A DNA stretch of 11,731 nucleotides from Rickettsiales bacterium. GTDB lineage: Bacteria; Pseudomonadota; Alphaproteobacteria; Rickettsiales; JANQQO01. This document shows, one piece after another, positions 1 through 4,316 of the stretch. A model generated the notes under the pieces. The model made no database searches. It was not told the DNA's origin and saw only the letters and a list, made by a program, of their open reading frames with translations. How positions within the stretch are numbered: position 1 is the first letter of the stretch; the number at the start of each line of letters is the position of its first letter. The stretch spans positions 1 to 11,731 of the forward strand of contig JANQQO010000130.1 of the NCBI GenBank assembly GCA_028289305.1, read 5' to 3'. The position numbers and the translations under genes are program-made.

Positions 1-103
1 GCTCGGCATATTTCTCGCACAGCATCTGCACCTGCAATCCAAGACCACAGGCTTTCTCCGCGATGATGCGTTCATCAAGATAGGGTAAAATATTATCACG
101 CAT
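1..103 (-). CDS. Start of an unrecognised protein, cut by the window edge
   Basis: An open frame on the minus strand starts at an ATG at 103-101 and runs 34 codons to the left edge without a stop. It reads as ordinary protein, beginning MRDNILPYLDERIIAEKACG and continuing with a Leu/Gln/Glu-rich amphipathic stretch. I do not recognise the family. The frame can be extended upstream to a GTG at 121-119, preceded by a G-rich stretch, before a stop is met; neither start has a convincing ribosome binding site. It lies 91 bp downstream of oxyR on the same strand, so it could be read through from oxyR, although a weak terminator-like element lies between. That it is a real gene is an inference from the plausible composition only. 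Confidence 0.4.
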   Translation of the reverse strand, partial: MRDNILPYLDERIIAEKACGLGLQVQMLCEKYAE

Positions 104-160
104 ATTCGCATTATGCGCCACCCCACCACCACCCGGGAGGCCCTAAATGCAAAAAGAGAG

Positions 161-185
161 AAAAAAATTATTGTGCCGTCAGGCA
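161..185 (-). terminator. Weak candidate terminator after oxyR
   Basis: On the minus strand, shortly after the oxyR stop, there is a small hairpin TGCC-TGAC-GGCA (185 to 174), followed after six bases by a run of seven T (167 to 161). The stem is only four pairs and the T run is offset, so this is a poor intrinsic terminator and may allow read-through into the gene at 1-103. Confidence 0.3.
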
Positions 186-194
186 GGTAAGTAA

Positions 195-1064
195 TTACCC
201 AGAAAACACCTCTACCAGCTGTTCAATGGCAGCTAAGCGAGGGGTGGTCTTGCGCCAGACCAGGCCGATGGTGCGGCGTGGGGCAGGGGGGCGAAACGGC
301 ACATAGCATATGCCCGCCTCATGTTCGCGCATCGCGATTTCTGGCATGAATGTAATCCCGGTCCCGGCCTTCACCATATGCCGCAGTGTTTCCAACCCCG
401 TCGCCCGAAAATCTTGCTCCTCCTCCAACCCATGCAGCTGACACACTTCCAGCGCCTGATCGCGCAAGCAATGCCCCTCTTCTAGCAATAATAGCTTATG
501 CGCCGCCAGCATCGCTTGATCCACTGCTTTTTCCTGCGCCAGCGGGTGATCTTCTGGCACTGCGAGGTAAAATACATCCTCAAACAGCGCCTGACTCGCC
601 AGATGATCATCCTCCACGGGCAGCGCTAGTAACGCCGCATCCAATTCCCCGCGTTTTAGCTTCTCTACCAATGTAGCGGTCTTTTCCTCGAGCAAGATCA
701 GGCGTATCTTGGGCAGTGCTGTGCGTATTTTTGGCACCGCAGTCGGAAAAATATAGGTGGAGAGCGTTGGAAACGCCCCCAGGCGAAAGCGCCCCGCCAG
801 CGGGTCATGCGCATTTTCTGCGACTTCATGAATTTCATCCACCTCGCGTAAAATCCGCCGTGCCGAGCGTACAATCACCTCGCCCGTTTCAGTTGGCAGC
901 ACGCGCTTATTCGTTCGCTCAAAAATTGCCACACCCAGCCATTCTTCCAGCTTTTTTATCTGTCCGCTCAGCGTTGGCTGACTCACATGACATTGCTCCG
1001 CCGCGCGGCTGAAATTCCGCAAATCCGCCACTGCCACGATATATTCTAGATCTCGCAGGTTCAT
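195..1064 (-). CDS. oxyR: OxyR, peroxide-sensing LysR-family regulator
   Basis: Transcription factor that senses hydrogen peroxide and activates antioxidant genes. It has 289 residues, the usual OxyR length. A winged helix-turn-helix fills roughly residues 1-60 (opening MNLRDLEY, as in known OxyR proteins), followed by a LysR substrate-fold regulatory domain. The two redox cysteines fall at C199 (in GHCLRDQA) and C208, the same numbers and context as in E. coli OxyR, so a disulfide switch is expected; a further cysteine, C25, lies in the DNA-binding domain. I chose the ATG at 1064 because AAGGAG sits five bases upstream and the N-terminus then matches the family; an in-frame GTG two codons earlier is less likely. 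It is divergent from the ahpC operon, and the intergenic region carries OxyR-type sites that would also cover its own promoter, as in classical autorepression. Confidence 0.95.
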   Translation of the reverse strand: MNLRDLEYIVAVADLRNFSRAAEQCHVSQPTLSGQIKKLEEWLGVAIFERTNKRVLPTETGEVIVRSARRILREVDEIHEVAENAHDPLAGRFRLGAFPTLSTYIFPTAVPKIRTALPKIRLILLEEKTATLVEKLKRGELDAALLALPVEDDHLASQALFEDVFYLAVPEDHPLAQEKAVDQAMLAAHKLLLLEEGHCLRDQALEVCQLHGLEEEQDFRATGLETLRHMVKAGTGITFMPEIAMREHEAGICYVPFRPPAPRRTIGLVWRKTTPRLAAIEQLVEVFSG

Positions 1065-1079
1065 AACCACTCCTTATCT

Positions 1080-1116
1080 ATAGGTAATACCTATTAATAA
1101 CATAGAAACAATCGAT
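1080..1116 (+). promoter_or_regulatory. oxyR box: OxyR binding site, full 37-bp consensus
   Basis: The sequence reads ATAG-N7-CTAT-N7-ATAG-N7-CGAT. This matches the four-tetranucleotide OxyR consensus (ATAG-N7-CTAT repeated with a seven-base gap), with only one base different in the last block. It ends directly beside the proposed -35 hexamer at 1117-1122 of the ahpC operon, the position from which OxyR contacts RNA polymerase. It also covers the proposed -10 and spacer of the oxyR promoter, so binding there should repress oxyR. Confidence 0.85.
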
Positions 1117-1122
1117 TGTACA
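1094..1122 (-). promoter_or_regulatory. Proposed oxyR promoter
   Basis: On the minus strand, TGTACA (1122-1117) is followed by a 17-bp spacer and TATTAA (1099-1094). The leader to the oxyR ATG would be about 23 bases and contains AAGGAG. The -35 hexamer is its own reverse complement, so the same six bases also fit the rightward promoter. The call rests on hexamer similarity and spacing alone. Confidence 0.45.
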
Positions 1123-1145
1123 TAGGTAAAACCTATAGATATGAT
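1117..1145 (+). promoter_or_regulatory. Proposed promoter of the 75-aa gene-ahpC-ahpD operon
   Basis: TGTACA (1117-1122, four of six to TTGACA) is followed by a 17-bp spacer and TATGAT (1140-1145, five of six to TATAAT). A weak -35 right next to an upstream activator site is typical of an OxyR-dependent promoter. Transcription would start near 1152, just before the AAAGGAG at 1157-1163. Confidence 0.5.
1122..1136 (+). promoter_or_regulatory. Third ATAG-N7-CTAT module, probable extra OxyR contact
   Basis: A perfect ATAG-N7-CTAT palindrome that differs from the module at 1080-1094 in only one of 15 bases. Centres of the three modules lie at 1087, 1109 and 1129, so the outer two are 42 bp apart, about four helical turns. 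This module falls in the spacer of the rightward promoter. OxyR bound here could repress that promoter, and a redox-dependent shift between modules would switch it. Confidence 0.65.
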
Positions 1146-1170
1146 GTAATCAATAGAAAGGAGCGGCATC

Positions 1171-1398
1171 ATGAATGATGGATATGATGTGTTTTGTTTC
1201 ATGAAGCTAGAGGAGTACCGCGGTACTCACGCGCATGAAACCACTATAGCAGACGACGCAGATGAAGTGGTGTGTGCCTGTGCAGAATACCTACACACAG
1301 AAGGTTATGCCACCGCGCCCGATGCACTTTCTGATGAACAAGCGATGGCAGAAGCCGCGCTTACCATAACCCAAACCATAAAAGGAGAACCTCAATGA
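1171..1398 (+). CDS. Small acidic protein of unknown function, first gene of the ahpC operon
   Basis: A 75-residue protein I do not recognise. It starts with a strong ribosome binding site (AAAGGAG, seven bases before ATG). It is acidic, predicted soluble and has no signal peptide. Cysteines are C9, C35 and C37, the last two forming a CxC in VVCACAEYL; there are also His residues at 20, 22 and 42. Its stop overlaps the ahpC start in an ATGA (1395-1398), which indicates translational coupling. Being the first gene under the OxyR-type site, it should be induced with ahpC, so a role in peroxide stress such as a thiol accessory to AhpC/AhpD or a metal- or redox-responsive partner is possible. That is inference from position and cysteines only. 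Confidence 0.75.
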   Translation: MNDGYDVFCFMKLEEYRGTHAHETTIADDADEVVCACAEYLHTEGYATAPDALSDEQAMAEAALTITQTIKGEPQ

Positions 1399-1991
1399 CC
1401 ATTAGTGTTGGAGAACAATTTCCCTCATTTAACCTCAAAGCTGTTGATGGCAAGCCATTTGACGATATCACCATCGACAATGTCTTCATCGACGTGAATG
1501 AAAAAAGCTACACGGGCAAATGGCTCGTCGTCTTTTTCTATCCCAAGGATTTCACCTTCGTGTGTCCGACAGAAATTGCTGCTTTCGGCGATCTAAATGA
1601 AGAATTTGCCGATCGCGATACGCAGGTGCTCGCCGGCTCTACCGATAGCGAATTCGTCCACTGGGCGTGGCGTAAACACCAAGATGAATTGCGTGATCTG
1701 CCATTCCCGATGCTGGCCGATGTGAAGCGCGAGCTATCTGAAGCCCTCGGCATCGTCGATAAAAATGAAGGCGTGGCGCAGCGCGCAACCTTCATCGTCG
1801 ATCCTGATGGCATCATTCGCTTCTCAATGATTACCGATCTCAATGTAGGCCGTAATCCAAAAGAAGTACTGCGCGTGTTGGATGCGTTGCAAACCGATGA
1901 ACTTTGCCCATGCAACTGGAGCAAAGGTGAAGAAACCATCGATCTGCACCAAGCCACGTCAGAAAGTGGCGAAGACCAACAAGCGGCATAA
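1395..1991 (+). CDS. ahpC: AhpC, alkyl hydroperoxide reductase (2-Cys peroxiredoxin)
   Basis: Cytoplasmic peroxiredoxin that reduces organic peroxides, hydrogen peroxide and peroxynitrite. It has 198 residues with a thioredoxin fold. The active-site signature PxxxTxxC is present as P50, T54 and peroxidatic C57 in DFTFVCPTE, and the conserved arginine is R130. The resolving region holds two cysteines, C171 and C173 (ELCPCNW). This three-cysteine arrangement and the surrounding sequence resemble Mycobacterium tuberculosis AhpC rather than the enterobacterial AhpF-dependent form. The ATG overlaps the preceding stop by four bases, and AAAGGAG precedes it. ahpD follows, which supplies the expected reductant; no ahpF is present in the window. 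Regulation by OxyR is expected from the site upstream of the operon. Confidence 0.95.
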   Translation: MTISVGEQFPSFNLKAVDGKPFDDITIDNVFIDVNEKSYTGKWLVVFFYPKDFTFVCPTEIAAFGDLNEEFADRDTQVLAGSTDSEFVHWAWRKHQDELRDLPFPMLADVKRELSEALGIVDKNEGVAQRATFIVDPDGIIRFSMITDLNVGRNPKEVLRVLDALQTDELCPCNWSKGEETIDLHQATSESGEDQQAA

Positions 1992-1995
1992 CCCC

Positions 1996-2040
1996 TTAAA
2001 ACCCAGGTGGAGGGGGCGCACCCTGCCTCCTCCGCTTTAA
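1996..2040 (+). other. Stem-loop between ahpC and ahpD
   Basis: GTGGAGG (2007-2013) can pair with CCTCCGC (2029-2035), with one G-U pair. A nested GGG-CGCA-CCC hairpin lies inside (2014-2023), and outer TTAAA/TTTAA arms (1996-2000 and 2036-2040) can close it. No T run follows, so it is unlikely to be a terminator. It may stabilise or separate the ahpC message, or tune ahpD expression. The fold is by eye only. Confidence 0.4.
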
Positions 2041-2060
2041 AAAATGATAGGAGAATAACC

Positions 2061-2594
2061 ATGACTGTTGAAGATCTAAGACAACACCTGCCTGAATACG
2101 CCAAAGATACCAAACTCAACCTCTCTAAAGTATTATCAGAAGAGGGGGCGGAAGGATTAACCCTCAATCAAATCCACAGCATCGCGCTGGCTGCTGCCTA
2201 CGCCACAAAAAGCAGCGCTGTGATCGCGGCTGTCACTGATGAAACCGGCAACACCCTCTCTGAGGAAGAGGTAAACGCCGCCAAGGCCGCCGCCACGATC
2301 ATGGGGATGAATAATGTGTATTACCGCTTCGTGCATCTGGTGAGCGATAAGGAATATGGCCAAATGCCCGCTAATCTCCGCATGAATATCATCGGCAATC
2401 CCGGTGTAGAGAAAGTGGATTTCGAGCTAATGAGTCTGGCCGTTTCTGCCATCAATGGCTGCGGTATGTGCATTGATGCCCATGTGCATGAAGTCACAAA
2501 AGCCGGCGTCAGCAAGCAGGGCGTGCAATCCAGCATCCGCATTGCTGGCACACTCGCCGCCGCCGCCCAGGCACTGCTCATCGAGCAGAATTAA
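2061..2594 (+). CDS. ahpD: AhpD, alkylhydroperoxidase that reduces AhpC
   Basis: Thiol enzyme of the carboxymuconolactone-decarboxylase fold that, in M. tuberculosis, passes electrons from a lipoyl-containing adaptor to AhpC. It has 177 residues, the normal length for AhpD. Catalytic features line up with the mycobacterial protein: E122 (FEL), C134 and C137 in NGCGMC, and H141, giving E-x11-C-x2-C-x3-H. One difference is visible: the residue between the cysteines is Met136, where the mycobacterial enzyme has His (CGHC). I start it at the ATG at 2061, with AGGAG six bases upstream. An in-frame upstream ATG at 2007 would add 18 residues read out of the intergenic stem-loop and has no family support. 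It lies in the same operon as ahpC, 69 bp downstream. Confidence 0.93.
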   Translation: MTVEDLRQHLPEYAKDTKLNLSKVLSEEGAEGLTLNQIHSIALAAAYATKSSAVIAAVTDETGNTLSEEEVNAAKAAATIMGMNNVYYRFVHLVSDKEYGQMPANLRMNIIGNPGVEKVDFELMSLAVSAINGCGMCIDAHVHEVTKAGVSKQGVQSSIRIAGTLAAAAQALLIEQN

Positions 2595-2607
2595 TAAACC
2601 GCCTAAA

Positions 2608-2640
2608 GGGAGATTGCCTTGGCGCAATCTCTCTTCTTCC
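2608..2640 (+). terminator. Intrinsic terminator between ahpD and the convergent tetR gene
   Basis: GGGAGATTGC (2608-2617) pairs with GCAATCTCTC (2624-2633) over ten pairs with one G-U, leaving a six-base loop. A pyrimidine-rich TTCTTCC tail follows. It ends the ahpC operon and lies just past the end of the opposing tetR gene, so it may also serve that strand. Confidence 0.65.
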
Positions 2641-2642
2641 CC

Positions 2643-3230
2643 CTAATTCAACACATGCAGCGCTTCGTTCAGCACATTCTGTGCAAATGCCTTGTTATTA
2701 TTCAAGCGATAAGCAACAGCAATAGAGGTAATGCTTGCCACTAAAAACTGGGCGATCGCCCGCGCATCACGTTTTTTTGAAAGCTCGCCCTTTTTTTGCG
2801 CGGTTTTAAGCATATCAAACAACATCTTCTCAACATGCTTAAAGTGCTCTTTAAGCCGACAAGTGATATCTGCATCTTGATTGCAGCCAAATTCCACCGC
2901 TGCATTGGTCAAAAAACAACCTGCTGGGCTGTTGGCATCCACAACCGCGGCTAAAAATGCCTGCAGAATCTGTTTTACTTGATCATGCAGCGTGCCATCG
3001 CTCTGCGCTACTGCCGCCTCCATTCTTTCATCCAATAGCGTTAAGTAATGCTCATAGGCATGCAAGAACATTGCCTCCTTATTACCAAAAGCATTATAGA
3101 GGCTTTGGCGTTTTACTCCCGTGGCCGCCACTAAATCATCAAGCGATGTGGCTTCATATCCTTTGTCCCAAAAAACATGCAATATAGTGTCTAACACCGC
3201 CGCTTCATCAAATTTGCGTATATTCGCCAT
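2643..3230 (-). CDS. TetR-family repressor with a cysteine-bearing ligand domain
   Basis: A one-component DNA-binding repressor of 195 residues. The N-terminal helix-turn-helix spans about residues 10-55, with the recognition part TSLDDLVAATGVKRQSLYNA and then FGNKEAMF. The C-terminal domain is all-helical and carries C105 (in SPAGCFLTNA), C116 and C124. The GC-F/L-TN segment resembles the region of NemR-type regulators, where a cysteine senses electrophiles or reactive chlorine; a thiol switch here is therefore possible but unproven. The ATG at 3230 has GGAG eight bases upstream. It is divergent from the 41-aa gene and the AhpD-like gene, and two matching operators lie between, so it most likely represses both itself and those genes. 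Confidence 0.88.
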   Translation of the reverse strand: MANIRKFDEAAVLDTILHVFWDKGYEATSLDDLVAATGVKRQSLYNAFGNKEAMFLHAYEHYLTLLDERMEAAVAQSDGTLHDQVKQILQAFLAAVVDANSPAGCFLTNAAVEFGCNQDADITCRLKEHFKHVEKMLFDMLKTAQKKGELSKKRDARAIAQFLVASITSIAVAYRLNNNKAFAQNVLNEALHVLN

Positions 3231-3279
3231 CGCATTTTCTCCATTATTTTTTCAAGCATTTCTGCTGTCTATAACTCCG

Positions 3280-3308
3280 TGTATACACTTTTTTGATTAA
3301 ATAGTCAA
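3280..3308 (-). promoter_or_regulatory. Proposed tetR promoter
   Basis: On the minus strand, TTGACT (3308-3303) is followed by exactly 17 bp and TATACA (3285-3280). The -35 is five of six and the -10 four of six to consensus. The left operator (3293-3308) covers the -35 and much of the spacer, which fits autorepression. Confidence 0.6.
3293..3308 (+). promoter_or_regulatory. Probable TetR operator O1
   Basis: TTGATTAAATAGTCAA is an inverted repeat of 7-bp arms (one mismatch) around a 2-bp centre. It shares its layout and 13 of 16 bases with the element at 3335-3350. The two centres are 42 bp apart, about four helical turns, so two repressor dimers would lie on the same face of the DNA. Confidence 0.65.
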
Positions 3309-3316
3309 TTTTATTC

Positions 3317-3345
3317 TTGACTAATCATTCTATTTTGACTATAAA
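3317..3345 (+). promoter_or_regulatory. Proposed promoter of the 41-aa gene and the AhpD-like gene
   Basis: TTGACT (3317-3322, five of six) is followed by a 17-bp spacer and TATAAA (3340-3345, five of six). This is the best sigma70-like promoter in the window. The -10 lies inside operator O2. Transcription would start near 3352, giving a leader of about 56 bases. The -35 also forms an extra TTGACTA operator half-site at 3317-3323. Confidence 0.65.
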
Positions 3346-3350
3346 GTCAA
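3335..3350 (+). promoter_or_regulatory. Probable TetR operator O2
   Basis: TTGACTATAAAGTCAA, a near-perfect inverted repeat (an 18-bp palindrome-like element if flanking T and A are counted, 3334-3351). It overlaps the -10 hexamer of the rightward promoter, an ideal place to block polymerase. It matches O1 at 3293-3308 in arm sequence and spacing. Confidence 0.7.
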
Positions 3351-3407
3351 ATATGATCATTACATAAATACAGTAACAACCCACTACACAAAAAAGGAGA
3401 TAGAAAA

Positions 3408-3533
3408 ATGACTTACTTACACCTCACCACTCCTGTTCTTGATCGGAACTTGGAAGACTTAAACGATCGTATTAACCAGGCACGTAGGCAGTTTGAAGAA
3501 AATCATCAAAACGATACGTGGCAATATGTCTAA
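3408..3533 (+). CDS. 41-residue microprotein of unknown function
   Basis: A short open frame of 41 codons plus stop, with a strong ribosome binding site (AAGGAG, eight bases before ATG). It is the first gene after the TetR-controlled promoter and ends 28 bp before the AhpD-like gene. The protein starts MTYLHLTTPVLDRNLEDLND; its middle, about residues 10-33, is a charged amphipathic helix rich in Arg, Asn, Gln and Glu. There is no cysteine, signal peptide or membrane segment. I do not recognise it. Its good translation signals and operon position argue for a real small gene. A leader-peptide role is less likely, as no attenuator-like hairpin is visible after it. Confidence 0.6.
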   Translation: MTYLHLTTPVLDRNLEDLNDRINQARRQFEENHQNDTWQYV

Positions 3534-3561
3534 CTAACCAACAACCATAAGGAGAAAAACC

Positions 3562-4131
3562 ATGACAGACTTCCCTATTCATACCGTAGAAACTGCTCCA
3601 GAAGGCTCTAAAGCACAGCTGGAGGCGATTAATAAAAAATACGGCGCTATCCCCGGCTTGTTCGGTGCGCTGGCAGAGGCTCCTGCAGCATTAGAGGCCT
3701 ATCCCTTAATTCAGGGTATCTTCGAGAAAAGCAGTCTCTCGCCAACGGAGCAACAACTCGTCTTTATCGCTGCTAGCGTAGAGAATGAATGCTTGTTCTG
3801 CGTACCGGCGCATTCATTCGTGGCAAAAAACGTCACGAAGGTAGATCCGGCCATTGTCAATGCTGTGCGTAACAGCCAGACCGTGCCAGATGCCAAGCTT
3901 GATGCATTGGTTACCTTCACCCGTACCGTAGTTGAAAAACGTGGTCATCTGGAGGATGCGGATATCGCTGGTTTCATCAACGCCGGCTATACACAGGCGA
4001 ATGTCTTGGAGGTTATTTTGGGTGTGAGTGTTAAAACCCTCTCCAATTACACGAGCCACGTGACAAACCCGCCTTTGGGAGGTTTCGCCAGCGAAGCTTG
4101 GGAACCTAAGGCCAGCAAAACGGCGGCGTAA
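3562..4131 (+). CDS. AhpD-like / carboxymuconolactone decarboxylase-family thiol protein
   Basis: A 189-residue all-helical protein of the AhpD/CMD superfamily. The core motif is E74-N-E-C77-L-F-C80-V-P-A-H84, a CxxC with the downstream histidine and upstream glutamate used for catalysis in AhpD. The motif sits in the first half of the protein, unlike AhpD proper at 2061-2594, so this is a separate subfamily often labelled peroxidase-related. A thiol-dependent peroxidase or disulfide-exchange role is likely; the substrate is unknown. AAGGAG stands before the ATG. It follows the 41-aa gene under a TetR-controlled promoter and is followed by a clear terminator, so the two form a short operon. 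Repression by the divergent TetR protein is inferred from the operators. Confidence 0.85.
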   Translation: MTDFPIHTVETAPEGSKAQLEAINKKYGAIPGLFGALAEAPAALEAYPLIQGIFEKSSLSPTEQQLVFIAASVENECLFCVPAHSFVAKNVTKVDPAIVNAVRNSQTVPDAKLDALVTFTRTVVEKRGHLEDADIAGFINAGYTQANVLEVILGVSVKTLSNYTSHVTNPPLGGFASEAWEPKASKTAA

Positions 4132-4147
4132 TGCTAGCCATCACAGC

Positions 4148-4187
4148 AAGGGGTGTATAGCGCGTTTACCTATACAGCCCTTGTTTT
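4148..4187 (+). terminator. Intrinsic terminator after the AhpD-like gene
   Basis: AAGGGGTGTATAG (4148-4160) pairs with CTATACAGCCCTT (4170-4182): 13 positions with one mismatch, around a nine-base loop. A short T-rich tail (GTTTTG) follows. It lies 17 bp after the stop of the plus-strand gene. Confidence 0.75.
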
Positions 4188-4316
4188 GTGCCTTTCCCCA
4201 CAGCGCTCAAAACGCGCTCCTTCAATAGCAAGTTCTGCACAGGGTTGCGTAAGGATCTTTCCTGAATCATGCGATGGTGTTGCGTGCCGGCCCATGGTGC
4301 TGCCCTAAGAAAAAAA
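4188..4316. other. Gap between convergent operons, nothing recognised
   Basis: This stretch separates the terminator at 4148-4187 from the stop of the opposing kinase gene. The only open frame here is on the minus strand, running into the kinase gene, and has no supporting signals. On the minus strand a T run follows the kinase stop directly but has no stem before it, so I see no convincing terminator for that operon. Confidence 0.5.

Noticed and set aside
117..142. G/C-rich run near the left end as a repeat or structural element
   Set aside because: It is a short simple-sequence stretch of GGT codons in one frame, with no second copy and no strong stem.
1996..2040. Reading the ahpC-ahpD hairpin as an intrinsic terminator
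   Set aside because: No T run follows the stem, and ahpD has no obvious promoter of its own.
2007..2060. An upstream in-frame ATG that would lengthen AhpD by 18 residues
   Set aside because: It lies within the intergenic stem-loop, has no good ribosome binding site, and the resulting N-terminus does not fit AhpD; the ATG at 2061 has AGGAG.
1538..2167. A 209-codon open frame on the minus strand opposite ahpC and the start of ahpD
   Set aside because: It overlaps clearly recognisable peroxiredoxin and AhpD coding sequence, has Ser/Arg-rich shadow composition and matches no family.
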